From: Microcebus murinus
Taxonomy: Eukaryota; Chordata; Mammalia; Primates; Cheirogaleidae
DNA length: 64,000 nucleotides
Assembly: GCF_040939455.1 (NCBI RefSeq)
Contig: NC_134124.1
Coordinates: forward strand, 30,021,138 to 30,085,137
Direction of reading: 5' to 3'
Each line of letters opens with the position of its first letter. Within the stretch, counting starts at the first letter, position 1. Of the stretch, positions 44,605 to 56,505 are shown in pieces. The notes under the pieces were generated by a model. The model was not told where the DNA came from and did not search any database. It worked only from the letters and a program-made list of their open reading frames with translations. The position numbers and the translations under genes are program-made.

Positions 44605-47555
44605 GAATGAGCAAAATAGAACTTGAAATTAATTAAAATGCTCCTCTTTGGTTTCAAAGCACACAAACATTATGCAAAGCAACCTACCACCATGTGTATC
44701 ACCACAGCATTGATGTAGCATGTGCTCCCCAAGGTGGCATGGTTTCCATAAAACTGACTCTGTAATGATTTCTATCATCTTCTCTCTTTTTTTTTCTTTT
44801 TTCAAGAATTGTCTGGCTTCTTTAAAGGACAAGGCTGTACTATGCTAGGAAAAATATGGGGAAAGCATCTTGAATATCGAATGGCAATGGGAAATCCCAG
44901 AGGAAAAGAATTTCCATCACAAAGTATTCTCTTCTCATGGAATCTTTGAAGTAGGCCACTGGATTGCACATACCGAATTCCTCTTGTTTTGTTTCTTTTT
45001 TAAATTAATCATTTGGACATGTTGGGGCTTCAAATGTTTACTGGGTGATTATAAACACGCTGAAGTGCTGAAGGAAAGCTCCCAGGACACCACATTCACC
45101 CTCATCATCCTTTTAGATTTTATTTTGACGCACCATCAATTGGAATTTTTAATTCAGACTATTCTCCAATGTTGCAGTAATTTTACAGACTATATTATCA
45201 AAGTTCCAAGTCCTTTGATAAGGGTAATTAAACATGCCAAGTTTGTTTCTAGAGCTCTGAGTCTGCAGTCGCTCATCCACTGGTTCTGTTACTGTACTTA
45301 ATTTACTGCTTTCTGTGTTTTAATTTTATAGATCTCGAGAATTCGATTCACTTTTAATTCCTTGAAACTTTTGCCCTGAAGCTAGAGAAAAAGAAACCTG
45401 ATCACTTGCAGGCCATGTGGGTGAAGTCCTCAAAGACATACCATACTTCTGAGACATTTTTTTCTTTTCTCTGTTTTTCTTCTAAAGAGAAGGCTCCATC
45501 TTCTAGGAATCAGGTATTGATGATATTACTCCTTTTGACATAATCCCATATCCTTATGCAGACAAAAACACCATTGATTTTTATAAACTAGTGGCATTTT
45601 TTTTTTCTTATCACTGGAAGTTTTGTTTGGAAAAAGGAGAATGGAAGCCAGTTCAGAGTAATCTATCTTTCTACATAAGTATTTCTGTGGCACTTATCAC
45701 AGCGGTACCTGGGCACTCAAAAGCTCTATTAGACTAAAACACATACACTGGAGAGGAAAAAAAAAAAAAAAGACCTAGATGCTAAGAAAACACAAAGTTT
45801 AAAACATCAAGAGAAATAGAAAAAATGTTCTTTGTTCATGAGCAACCAATGTGAGTTGAAGAAAATTCTCAGGAGCAGTAAGAAAATATATCCTTTTCCC
45901 ACATCCATTTATTTATTTAAAGGCTTCTAAAGGACTATTCTGGGCTTTTGATTTAAGTACAAAACACCACTGAGATTTGTTGTGGCAAATCAAGGATGGA
46001 ATATGACTTTTATTCTGGCATTCTGGGTAGAAGACGAAAGAGAAAGCAACAAGAAATTACATAGAAATAAATGAAGTACCAATTGACACTAAAGATGTAG
46101 AAAATTCTACAACAGGACAAACCTTTTCTCCCTCGACACTTGAGAAAATGGACGTGACGCTTGACCAGTTGAATATCCATAGATTGTGGTATCTGTAATG
46201 AGACATACTTAGAAAATGAATTGTTTGATGGTGAAACTTGCAGAAATAACTAATTTAAAGAGAAAGGGGCTGATGTCATAAGTCAAATTTTACACTGATT
46301 TTGTAAGTTAAGTGTCTTATCCTTTACTGTAGGATTAGAAAATTGTAGTATTATATGCTAGATGTCGGTTAAGAGTACAGAACAGCTTTTAGTGTCAATG
46401 GCTATTTATTCTGTAATTTTTAATATATAAAAGAGAAATTACTGAATAATTGTCTGATTTTTTATTAAAACATAATCTGCTATAAGATCATTGTATATGA
46501 AAATTCATATTTGAAAACAAGCCAATTTTCTTTGGCACATGTAATTTACAAATTTATATCAGAACCCAAGCCTGCATGTTGAAAAAGGCACATTAATGGG
46601 AAAGGAATAAATATCTAATTTACAGGAGAGTAACTGCCATAAAGTTTTATTTGCATCATGATGTAATTTCTGAGTAAAAATACCTCCTGCTCCATTTCAT
46701 AGTGGGTAACCTGCCGATTCTTACGATTTCCCTCCTATTTTAGCAAAAACAACCAGATTTTTTATGTGCCATTGCTATATCAGAAACACTGCTGATAGAA
46801 ATTACATTTCCAAGAGTAAAGCCATCTTCGCTTCAGATTTACGTAGAAGTTGGCAAATTAAAAGTATTTTAATAAGGCCAGCAATGATAGTTCAGGCATA
46901 AGATTTAAACTGAGCTTCTGTGCCAATGAGTGCATTAACTTTATTCAAAAATAGTGTATGTAAAATGGCATACAACTGACATGAGCTGATTATGATAATG
47001 TCTTAGTGCAAATTTTTGAAAATCAGGTACTATAAAAATATACCATTAACTTTATGTTAATAAAATATTTTGCTTGATGCCTTTTAAATTATTCATTTGA
47101 AGTAGTCTAAAAATATAAAAGAACTCTTATTATCATTCAATTTACATGATTACTTTTAAGTTCACTTTTTTGGTTTAACATAAACAGAGTGTAAAATTCA
47201 CATCAAGCTTTTGGTATTTAAAATGTGTAATTTTTATGCAAAAATTGAATGCTGTTACATTTTTAAGGTTGTCATTAGTATAAATATAATTTTGACTCCT
47301 GATTTGAAACAATTTAACCCTTAGGAGAAATTATCATGTTTCCCAGGTTGACTCATTATTGCTGCTTTGATTATAGATGAATTCCTTTGTAAAAACACTT
47401 TTTAAAGAATCTAAGCACTCAACTCGAAGCCCCAGGGTTTTTCACAGATGCATTTGAAGAAATGATGAAACTTACCAGAAAAAGAGGATCCTGTTCTCCC
47501 AAAGAGCTAGACTTTGATTTTAATTATTAAACAACCCTATGTGCCCAGGAATGTG
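44605..47555. other. 3-kb repeat-poor stretch; no gene recognised
   Basis: I recognise no transposon between the L2 and 47560. The plus frame at 44870-45301 has 143 codons and starts MNIEWQWEIPEEKNFHHKVF, then turns hydrophobic; it shows no family I know, no ATG context evidence, and no codon-bias evidence I can judge by eye. 46600-46990 holds an octamer-type word 'atttgcat' (46649-46656) and a low density of simple sequence, as often seen in conserved non-coding DNA. An A-run is at about 45754-45769. Conservation cannot be judged from one sequence. Confidence 0.5.
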
Positions 47556-47559
47556 TGAG

Positions 47560-47670
47560 GTCTTTCATGGGTTCACACACTCCCTCTCACTCTTTAGTCA
47601 AGTTGAAATTCCTACCATGAGTTGCAATATACCTAGCACAGTGTTGGGCACATAATACTACCCAGAAAAC
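47560..47670 (+). repeat. L2/MIR 3' tail fragment
   Basis: 'tcacacactccctctcactc', 'gcaatatacctagcacagtg', 'ttgggcacataata' recall an L2 3' tail. Confidence 0.45.
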
Positions 47671-47674
47671 TGGA

Positions 47675-48280
47675 TTTATATAGTAAAAAATAATAAAATG
47701 ATACAAGACAGTAAAATTGGATAACAGCTTTAACTATGGGAGGATATGTCTTGAGTAGGGGAGAGGTAATCTAGATTCTTAAAGAAGATAGGGTATAGCC
47801 CTTCAAATGGGAGGCAGGTGTGAATGAAAGATGAAAGTCATCTCCTTTAAAATACATACAACATACCAAAACCTAGTCTCTGTTCGTGATATAAATAATT
47901 TAACATTTACACTTAAATATATCTTTATATGCTTCAGTTCATATTCAAATAAAAAACTAGTTATATAAATAATTACTTTAAGCCACACACAATTGCAAAA
48001 ATATACATATGTGCAAAAAGATTCTCCAAATGCAAGACAATGGCTCACTTATTTCAAAGTTGTTTTTAAACTCTATTCCTGGGAAGGAAGGGGAAGAAAA
48101 GAAGAAAAATGAAGCAAGAACTTAACTTGAAGCCTTATGCTCCCTTCCACATAAGCCAAAGTTATGATTTTCTTTCTCCTCCACATTTAAGAGAATGAGG
48201 TTTTGTTGCATCACATTATAGGCAAACCAGGCATCAATTAAAAACTTTGGCATAGCCAGATATGAGTTTCTGACTTTCAC
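47675..48280. other. No gene recognised
   Basis: Unassigned DNA; the minus frame at 47803-48048 has no recognisable domain. Confidence 0.45.
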
Positions 48281-48284
48281 ATGG

Positions 48285-48621
48285 TACTATGATTTGAATG
48301 TGTCCAGTAAAAAGCATGTGTTAGAAATTTAATCCCTAAGGCAATGGTGTTGAAAGATGAGGCCTAATGGGAAGTGGTTAGGTCATGAAAGCTCTACTGT
48401 CATGAATGGATTAATGCCAATTACAAAAGGACTTGGGCTGCCAGCTCAATCTCTTGTCTGTCCACCAGGGGATAGATGATACGACAAGAAGGCCCTTCTC
48501 AGATGTGGGACCCTCAACCTTGGACATCCTGGCCTCCAGAACTGTAAGAAATAAATCTCTGTTCTTTATAAATTACCCAGCCTCAGGTATTCCGTTATGG
48601 CTGCACAAAATGGACAGAGAG
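48285..48621 (+). mobile_element. MST-type LTR (ERVL-MaLR)
   Basis: 'tactatgatttgaatgtgtc', 'aggcctaatgggaagtggtt', 'aggtcatgaaagctctactg', 'tcatgaatggattaatgcca', 'ccagaactgtaagaaataaa', 'ctttataaattacccagcct', 'caggtattccgttatggctg', ending near 'aaaatggacagaga'. AATAAA within 'gaaataaatctctg' is the LTR polyadenylation signal. Solo LTR. Confidence 0.9.
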
Positions 48622-48689
48622 CTATATGGCTCAGTACAACCGTATCTCCCAAGAATGGTACTAATTTGACATGAGTGGACAAGGCACTA

Positions 48690-49109
48690 AGTGAGGCTCC
48701 CAGGAGCTTGGTAACATTTGTAGAATTAGAATATCTCACACACCCTGTCAAAACTGCAAGGAGCTGTACAAGATAGTCATCTCTCCTCTCACCCAATTGG
48801 AACTCCTTGTACAACATCCTTAAGAAACGATCATCTAAGCTCAGTTTGAATGGTTGAAGAAAAAAAGAGTGTGATTCTGTGAGCACTATTTGCCAATCCA
48901 CAAGCCTTTCAAAAATTTAAAGACAGATACCATATTATTTAAATGTCTTCCTTCTTCAAGCTAAGCATATGTGTTGTTTAATCTCTTCTTCTCGTAAAAA
49001 GAGTTCTCAAATTACTTTCCTTCTTCTTCATCTTCTTCAGTGCACTTTTCAATTTTATTTTTTCCTATAAAACATATCTACTGATGCTACCATTTAGTGA
49101 TCCAGTAGT

Positions 49110-49146
<37 letters not shown>

Positions 49147-49600
49147 CACACACCTTGGACTCTGGGCTCAAAAAATTTACATTTAAGAGGGGGAAGATAA
49201 ATATGAACCAAAAAATAACATAAATATATAATTATAAATTGTGTTCAACATGATAAAGGAAATCATCCAAAATCAAAATAGAACACCCAGAATGCTACAT
49301 AACATTCTCAATCTGATCAGACTTGCACAGAAAATAGAGGCTATTACTGACTGACCTTGATCCAAATACTACATTTTTAATACCATAGCCTGAAGATTGC
49401 TTTTGCAGGTTCACATTGATTGACCTTGTGGTTAACTCAAACCTCTGGGTCTTTTTCAAATGAACTACTGTCATATCAACTTTCCTGTACCATTTACTTC
49501 TATAATTGACTTTGGACATCAAGACAAAACCTTATCCCTATGGCATGTAAAATTCCATCATCTTAGTTTTGGCCTTACAAGTTTACCATGTCAAAATCAT
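48690..49600 (-). mobile_element. CR1/L3-type LINE remnant, minus strand
   Basis: The complement of CR1/L3 text can be followed in two blocks. One is near 48890-48970 with 'caagcctttcaaaaatttaa' and 'cttcttcaagctaagcatat'. The other is near 49310-49560 with 'tctgatcagacttgcacaga', 'gattgaccttgtggttaact' and 'ctgggtctttttcaaatgaa'. A (CA)16 repeat interrupts it at 49113. CR1/L3 is an ancient vertebrate LINE; this copy is dead, and the reverse-transcriptase part lies outside the recognised blocks. Confidence 0.6.
49113..49144. repeat. (AC)16 microsatellite
   Basis: Thirty-two bases of perfect AC alternation, then 'cccacacacc'. Confidence 0.95.
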
Positions 49601-49739
49601 TTTTGAGTCATAATTAAGGCACTCATCACATTAGGGAAACTTTTGCAGCAACTGAAAATGTGATAAACATTACTTCAGTGATTTCAATAAAGTACCAAAC
49701 CAAAGGCCTGTGATATTTTTGGATCCCTATATAAAATCT

Positions 49740-50270
49740 CCCTATGTAACAGACATTTGTTGATTTTGCTACCCAACCTCCATTTCTTCTTCCTCTGACA
49801 ATGCCTTTTTCTTGAGGAGCCATTCTTCTGCCATTCTTACTCTATATGGTGTTAAAGGCTGAGTCTATCCCTGGTTTCCAGGCTGTCATGTGACCAAACT
49901 TGGTCAATGAGAATGTTGACTTCCACTGGCTAAAGGATTCCACTGCCTATATCAGTCTATTGAGATGAAATTCCTGACCTTTGTAGAATTGTTGGGAAGA
50001 GAGACTGTCCTACTGGAATTGAAACTGGGAAGACATAATATTGGAATTGCTATGAGTCACCATAAGCATGCAAGTGACAGACATAAAAGGAGAGCCAAGA
50101 GATAAAGAGAAAGGGACCAAATCCTTGTTACACCTTTTGAGTTTTTAGATCCAGCTGTTTTGCAGTCAAAGCCAAGTCTGGACTTTTCTGTTACATGAGC
50201 CATAATGAGAACTCTTTTACTTCAGCCAGTTGGCACTAGGTTTCTGTCATTTGCCAAAAGTGTCCCAACT
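49740..50270 (+). mobile_element. Ancient LTR-like repeat, plus strand; same family as 22345-22870
   Basis: 'ggctgtcatgtgaccaaact', 'tggtcaatgagaatgttgac', 'tggaattgctatgagtcacc', 'agccaagagataaagagaaa', 'gttacatgagccataatgag' and the end 'cagccagttggcactaggtt' with 'tctgtcatttgccaaaagtg'. The order is that of a common mammalian LTR-like repeat whose exact family name I do not recall. Confidence 0.5.
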
Positions 50271-50274
50271 GATA

Positions 50275-52520
50275 ATCCATACTATTATCTGGCCCGCATT
50301 TTCCTTTTGGTGACCAGAATATCATTGGTGTGTTTGTCATCTGTGTTATTGAAACCCTGATATAGAATCTCTGCAGTGCTTTATTGGCCAATCAGTCTAG
50401 TAACCCTTTTGTCAAAGGAAATTAGATTTGTTTGCCATGATTTGTTTGTTTGTAGTAAATTTATGCTGGTTCACAGTGATCATCACTTTTCTAAAACCAT
50501 CTGTTTAATAATCCACTATAAAAGCTAACTAGTTTAGAGGACAAATTCCGCTGCTCTGTGTATCACTAACCATAGGGTAGTATGTATTTTTTTTTTCTCT
50601 GATCTTTTAGACATTTTGTTTTCTAAATCATTTTATTTCCCAAAGTTTTTGAGTGGTGAGCACTATTTTTATATATCAACAATTCCAGACATCCAAAGGC
50701 TGAGAGTTGTCCTTTATTAGTTACTCTCTATTTAAAAAAAAATACGTAAAAATCAACTGTCATTTTTTAAATAAAATTCAATTTTAATAATCATAGCATT
50801 TTTATACCTTTGAAAAATTGTCCTATTTATAGACAGAAAATATTATTTATTCAGGCTGATTATAAATCTATATATAAATGACTTCCCAATAAGTGGGCCA
50901 GATGAGGAAGTCTTGTTATAGCATATTTGTTTGACTATGCCTAACATTTTCCGGTGACCTTTTTCAAATAAATGCAAGACCCCATGGCCCCTTTCTTCTC
51001 AAATCCCCTTCACTTTTTCCTGTCACCATCTGTGGAGGCTGCTCTTTTGACTCTGCACAGTAGACATCTTGAAATGAAAAGATGACCTAATGTGGAAGAA
51101 CGTTTAGGCTCTTGAGCCCATAAAGAACCCGGGGCATGGGCTGACACCAGAAAAACTTCACTTAGAACCAGAAAGTGAGGTTGGGCATGGGACAGTTCTT
51201 TTGGCTTTCTCTAGCACAGAAAAAAAATTAACAAATAAAAAAGAAGATTATAGTCCAAATACAGGGGATAATTACCTGACAGGCTGACCCTAATGAAAAA
51301 GCAGTGCACAGCCCCTTCTTAAAAACCCCCAGTGTGTGATTTTTTAGATAGTGGTGCTCAAATGTGAACAACTGATAATGCCCAAATTTTCTCCCTGTCT
51401 GCTTTAGGCAGTTTATTTTTAAAATGAAGTTAAGCAAACTGCAGTTTAGGGGAAAACGCATTTATTTTTACCTTAGTAAACTGATTGTCATTTTGACATA
51501 TCACCTTTATGGTTGATACAACCTTGACAATGTGACACATTAGCTCAAAAAAAGAAAAGAAAAAAGCCTTTTCAGAATTATATTCTTAAATACGAGGCAG
51601 CAAAGTTTTTCTTTCAACACAATGTTGTTGTTGTTAGGATTTGCTATCTGTAAAAGATTATGGGCTGGAATCTGACACTCCATAATTTGTGGTTGCTAAA
51701 TTGTGTGTTGAATGGCAAAACCTTGCTTTCTCATACAGCAATGAGATACATACTTGGTACACAGTGGATGCAAAACCGATAAATGTATCTGAAGTCTCCA
51801 CATTGCTGATGATTGAAATCTCTGCAGACATTGTCTCCAAACACTGAGGCATAAACTACTCCAGTGAAGAGTTTTGTAGTGCGTGGTTCTTCGTCAAGTT
51901 TGTCACAAGAAGTGCAGCACACGAAGTCGAAGGCTTTCAGAGAATGATCCTCTTGATGTCTGAGTTAATATGAATAGCTAAAGAGATGCCATATCTGTGT
52001 TAAAATATCTTTGTAAGTGGCCAGTTGTTTGAAACCCGGGTAGGCAAATATTCTGAGAGATAATGAACACTTAAAACATAATACTAAGCCTCTTATTTTT
52101 ATTTTTCCCAAATATCCTCCTATAGAAGCAGCTGGCCGTATAACTCTAGAGGTATAACTATCATGCCACAAACATGGCAGCAGCTTGAGATTTCAACACC
52201 TGATCATTCAACTGGACTTCTTGTCTCTGATCCACTTTACTTCTTTATTCCAGAAAAATCTTCCTAAAATACTACTTATAGCACATTTTTTTCCCCATCA
52301 CTCTGCACTTGCATTTCAGGTCTACAGCCTAGGAAGAAATAAATAGTCTTCTACAGGCCAGTTTATTACAAATATCAAATTTAAAATGATGGGAAAATGT
52401 CTTATACTTTTTTGTGTGATATTCTCGTAGTCTAGCTACAAGACTTTCTTCATTCTGTCAGACGTGTATGTTTTAGGGATAGCACAATACAATGAAAGGC
52501 AGAGTGACATAGTAGAAAGA
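50275..52520. other. 2.2 kb without recognised genes or repeats
   Basis: Unassigned. Minus-strand frames at 51228-51461 and 51658-52171 show no domain. A small (GTT) run lies at about 51624-51637. No recognised transposon. Confidence 0.45.
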
Positions 52521-52533
52521 TCATGATTTAGGT

Positions 52534-52852
52534 CAGGGTTGGAAAATTTTATGTGTAAAGAGCCAGTAAGTATTTTAGGCTTTGCACTCCAGACAGTGTC
52601 TATTGCAACTACTCAACTCTGGTGTTGTGGTATGAAAACAGCCAGAGACAATACCTAAACACATGCGCATGGTGTTCCAATAAAATTTTATTTATGGACA
52701 CGGTAATTGGAATTCATGGAATTTTCATGTGTCATGAAATATTCTTCTTTTGAGTATTTCAGTCATTAAAAAATGTAAAAACATGGGCCATACAGAAACA
52801 GGTTGGGAACAAGATTTGGCTTGCAGGCTGGACTTTGCCAACCCATAGTTTA
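52534..52852. mobile_element. hAT (Charlie-like) transposon, full-length non-autonomous copy
   Basis: 319 bp from 'cagggttggaaaattttatg' to 'ggactttgccaacccatag'. The family body is clear: 'tattttaggctttgcactcc', 'tattgcaactactcaactct', 'ttccaataaaattttattta', 'aattttcatgtgtcatgaaa'. Flanks 'atttaggt' and 'gtttagga' agree at 6 of 8 positions, a decayed 8-bp duplication. It is the best-preserved copy of the family in this window. Confidence 0.85.
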
Positions 52853-52854
52853 GG

Positions 52855-52973
52855 AAAGAGATAGACTTGGATATGAAGACCAGCTCCGCCATATACATGA
52901 CCCTGAGTATAGGTTATCTAGTCGTTCCAGACCTTAGTGTAATTGTTCAGTTGTGTATGTGTGTGTGTGTGCA

Positions 52974-53013
<40 letters not shown>

Positions 53014-53285
53014 AAAGAGAGAGAGAGAGAGAAAGATAGACTATCTATCTGCTGCAGGGATATGTGGCATTGGGTGAGTTACCATAAGTAGAACAACTAG
53101 CATGATATCTTGATTTGGTAGGGTCTCCAGAACTATAACATAACCTCTATTCTGGGAAATCAGATATCATGTCTCTCATATGTAACCTTAAGAACACCAG
53201 TATCTAATATTCACTCGGTAATTACTACCAGTGTGGAAAAGACTAGATTTCATCTCTCCACTCTCTTACCCAAGGGACTAGATGC
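52855..53285. other. No gene recognised; contains compound microsatellite
   Basis: Apart from the (GT)n-(GA)n tract at 52952-53040, nothing is recognised. Confidence 0.5.
52952..53040. repeat. Compound (GT)n-(GA)n microsatellite with internal palindrome
   Basis: GT repeats at 52959-52971, the self-complementary 'gtgcacac' region at about 52970-52976, a longer GT run at 52977-53011 and a GA-rich run at 53012-53031. The long alternating purine-pyrimidine part can adopt Z-DNA. Confidence 0.95.
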
Positions 53286-53289
53286 CACT

Positions 53290-53520
53290 GGAGTAAAGAA
53301 CTAAAGTTCTGAGGTCAGACAGCTCTCAACTGTGATTCAAATCTCACTTTGTGGACCTGGGAGATTTTCTAAAATTCTTTGAATATTCAACACTTCATCT
53401 TAAAATGAGAATAGTAATGATGTCTACCATATAGGGTTGCTGTAAAAATTGTAATGAAGTAGTGCATGTAAAATGCTTAGACAGTGTCTATACCTTAAAT
53501 ATTACTCAATAGTAACAAGT
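53290..53520 (+). repeat. MIR SINE, near full length
   Basis: 'aagttctgaggtcagacagc', 'gtgattcaaatctcactttg', 'ttaaaatgagaatagtaatg', 'atgtctaccatatagggttg', 'aaaatgcttagacagtgtct' in MIR order. Confidence 0.85.
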
Positions 53521-53559
53521 TATTGTTAATAATAATACTAATATTAATATTACTAAATA

Positions 53560-53950
53560 GCTTCAGAAAGCCCACTGGACAAAGTCCAAATTATGTAGCT
53601 TTATTCCAATTATCTGAAATTCTCCTTTCTGTGCACCTCATACTTACTTTCGGCCTGTTTTACCTTCTCCTGTTCACAACTTGCTCATTTCCACTTATGT
53701 GTTGTCACTCAGGAGCTTTCTTTTACCTGAAAATCTTTGCCCTACCTTTTCTTCAGTGAAATGCTGTCGGAATTTCAAGATTATGCTCAAGTTGCTCTTC
53801 TACAGGGCCTTCCCCCAAATCTGTAATCTCGACCGATTTTTTCATTCCCTTTTAATATCAATGACACTCTTTTAGCATCTAATGTAATTTTGCATCTCAT
53901 TGTGTATGATCTTGTTTCATTCTCTAATTATCTCACATTTTTTTAAGTCG
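53560..53950 (+). repeat. L2 LINE, 3' region
   Basis: 'ggacaaagtccaaattatgt', 'ttgccctaccttttcttcag', 'aagttgctcttctacagggc', 'cttcccccaaatctgtaatc', 'gcatctcattgtgtatgatc' recall the L2 3' region. Frames at 53523-53875 are inside it and are not genes. Confidence 0.6.
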
Positions 53951-53954
53951 TGTC

Positions 53955-54460
53955 TTGGGAAGCCAATTGTGATCACCTGTAAAAGAAGGAATGGTGAGAT
54001 CTGCTTCTGCATCCTGATCTTTCTGAAAGAGCCCACATCACTTTGGCCACCTGTTAACTTATGTAGTCACTTGAGCAGATCAGCTCTGAAGTATTCCTGA
54101 TCTTGAATCCTACCCTGATCCTGACCCCAGTGCAAGCTCCATATGGTGAAATACTCTCTACCTGCTGGGGCTGTAGTCCACTGTCCATTTTCCCTTAATG
54201 CTCATTTACTGTGATGTCACTGCTCTAGCTCTGGCTGCCACCATCTCTTCTAGTGACATACACAGATTTTACCCTTAACACCAGTTTATTTTGCTAGAAT
54301 TTTTAAGCAAATCTTTGACGTTACACCTAAGTAAAATGTCTCCTTTTAATGTTGAGTGTTTTGGTCCCCTTTGGAGTATTTCTTGTAGATTCTGAATTAT
54401 TCACCACACAATGGCTGTTTTTCTTTTTTCTTTTTTGCTGAAGTTTATTAGGAGCCCAGT
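53955..54460. other. No gene recognised
   Basis: Unassigned; a pyrimidine run near 54418-54437 precedes the longer open frame that follows. Confidence 0.45.
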
Positions 54461-54465
54461 TAATT

Positions 54466-55017
54466 GTGATTCATTGGATAGCATCTGGCAAGGCTGGTTG
54501 TGGTCATTCAAATAGAGATTTTCTACCTCTAGACCCATTGTCTTTTTTTGCACTAGAGATTAAGAAGAAGTGTGTTTTTCTTTGCCTTTTTTGCTCAAAT
54601 ATTGTCTATGCTTATTTTTTTTTTCCTTCAGAGTTAGAAGGAAAAGCCAAAGGGTGGAACCTGGAAGAAGGGGAAGAATATGATGACATTATTACTTTCT
54701 GCCAGGAGATGTCCCTTCTTCTCAGTGCCTCTAGCCAGGGAGGTTCCAATCAAATGCCCTTCCAAGCTTGTGAGTTCCTCTACCCCATCAGCCACAGGGT
54801 GCACGGCAGGGTAATGCATGATGCAGCTCTGCCCTGCAGACTAGACCTTCTGGTCTCACAATCCCACAGCCCATGCAAGGAGGAGAGGGAAAGTTGCCTT
54901 AGTATTGAGTGGCAGAATGGAGAGAAAAGAAGAGACTTTAAAAAAAAAAGGCAACTCCTCTATTGGCCTTCTCCTATCTCCTTCAGCAGGAGAAGATACC
55001 AAGCTGCTGAAATTTAA
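54466..55017 (+). other. Unassigned open reading frame, 183 codons
   Basis: The longest open frame in the window. It begins MIHWIASGKAGCGHSNRDFL and ends in basic SFSRRRYQAAEI. The middle has a short hydrophobic patch (KKCVFLCLFCSNIVYAYFFF, residues about 34-53) then an acidic stretch (ELEGKAKGWNLEEGEEYDDI, about 56-75). A strong pyrimidine tract ending in 'ttttccttcag' sits at 54614-54631, just before the acidic part, as a splice acceptor would. No domain is recognised, no clear donor is seen, and no matching exons are visible. It may be a chance frame in a slightly GC-richer stretch, a real exon, or non-coding RNA. Confidence 0.25.
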
Positions 55018-55019
55018 AA

Positions 55020-56110
55020 TGATAGGAAAAATCAAGAGCTGCATCTTGTTGAATAAATCTAGCTCTCCCTGAGCACTGAAGGCAATGGCATTAAACCTCA
55101 ACAGTGGTCAGAAAGACTGGGCATCTTTTGGGGCACTCTAACCCTCTGAAAAGGAAAGTAATGAAAGAAAAGCATCTCTTTGTTATAACAAAAGCAAGGA
55201 TGAGCAGTATTTTTCAACTAGAGCTCTGTCCTACCTTGCTTTATCCTTTTGTTTGGGCAACCATCACAGACCCATATGCTAAGCGGTGGAAGAGATTTTT
55301 CAGAAGCATTTGTCTCCTTGGGAGGCTTCTAAGCTTGTTTTATTGGCAACTACGAATTCACCACTGGGTCTGCTGTAAGGTTATTTTGCAGATGGTTTGC
55401 ATGGGCGGCTTGTTTCTACTGGATGAAATCTCCCTTTGGACTCCAGTTTGGATTTAAGAAATTCAAGCACTGCTAGTCTTTACTTTCTTATGGTAAAACC
55501 CTTGCACTGTTTCACCTGGGGACCTATTGTCCTCTGGAGTTTTTGAGGGGAAAGAGGGAAGTAACATGGTGGAGGCCCAGTCAAGTAAGAGTGATACAAA
55601 AGGACAATCTCTCAAGTTTCATCTGCCATCATGGTCAATTCTGGTGTGGATGGGTGGCAGGTGGTCTGGCAGTTTTCTCACTACACATAGAAATCAACAT
55701 CCAATGGAAGCTCAAAATAACCTTACAGAATTTCACCTAAAGGCAGATGGCAACAGTTATATTACACTTATGGGTTTTTTTTTTCTCTCCTCCTCTTCCC
55801 CCAAACAACCACAATTACACATGCAATTCATGCCAGGGACATTTATATGTGCCCAAGAGCATGCAGTCCTTTTAGATACACTTATTTCAGCATTATCACT
55901 TTAAAAATAGAATGCAAAAGTATAACATGGATCATTTTAGTTTGCAGGGGAGAAAAGTTATGCTGTAACTTTTTAAAGACTTTGGTGTATTTTAATTTCT
56001 TCAATAGCCAAAAAGATTCAAAACCAAATGTACTTTTCAGGGAGTCAAAGAGATAAACTGACTGGTCTGTCATGGAGTTGAGATTTTAGAGTTATTAAAA
56101 AAATGAGTTT
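55020..56110. other. No gene confirmed; two further open frames
   Basis: Plus-strand frames at 55104-55457 (117 codons) and 55527-55904 (125 codons) follow the 183-codon frame. Neither shows a known domain. The first has a basic region PYAKRWKRFFRSI, the second none. No repeat is recognised. Confidence 0.35.
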
Positions 56111-56114
56111 GAAT

Positions 56115-56270
56115 GTTTATACCATTGCTCACTGGTGGTTGGTCTCTGGTAGGTTATACAACATTTCTGAATCTGTTTTTTCAGTTGTAAAATAGGAATA
56201 ATATGGCTTACTCAGAATCAATGTGAGGATTAAGCAATATAATATAATCTTAGCAAAGGGTTATCACCGA
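56115..56270 (+). repeat. MIR SINE
   Basis: 'tctctggtaggttatacaac', 'tttctgaatctgttttttca', 'gttgtaaaataggaataata', 'atgtgaggattaagcaatat' match MIR. Confidence 0.75.
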
Positions 56271-56279
56271 ATACATTCA

Positions 56280-56505
56280 GCTATTGTTTATTGAGTATTT
56301 TCTCTTGGCTAGGCTCTGCTTTTTGTGCTTTGTATATCTTCACTCAGCTAATTCTCCCCAAAATTGTGTGTGTCAAGTAATATTACTATTCTCTGCTCAG
56401 ATGGGGAAATTAAGGCAGAAAAATATTTAACTTTCCCAAGGCTGCTAGGGCAGTAATTAGTTGCAGTGATATTTGAACCCTTGCTTTTAATCACCACTCC
56501 ATTTT
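56280..56505 (-). repeat. MIR SINE
   Basis: 'ctattgtttattgagtattt', 'gctcagatggggaaattaag', 'taactttcccaaggctgcta', 'gtgatatttgaacccttgct' on the MIR complement. It is directly next to a plus-strand MIR, in tail-to-tail order. Confidence 0.8.

Noticed and set aside
48566..48901. 111-codon minus-strand frame
   Set aside because: It runs through the end of the MST-type LTR and into the CR1/L3 remnant, in neither case in a coding orientation I recognise.
52867..53091. Frame with Cys-Val repeats
   Set aside because: Translation of the GT microsatellite.
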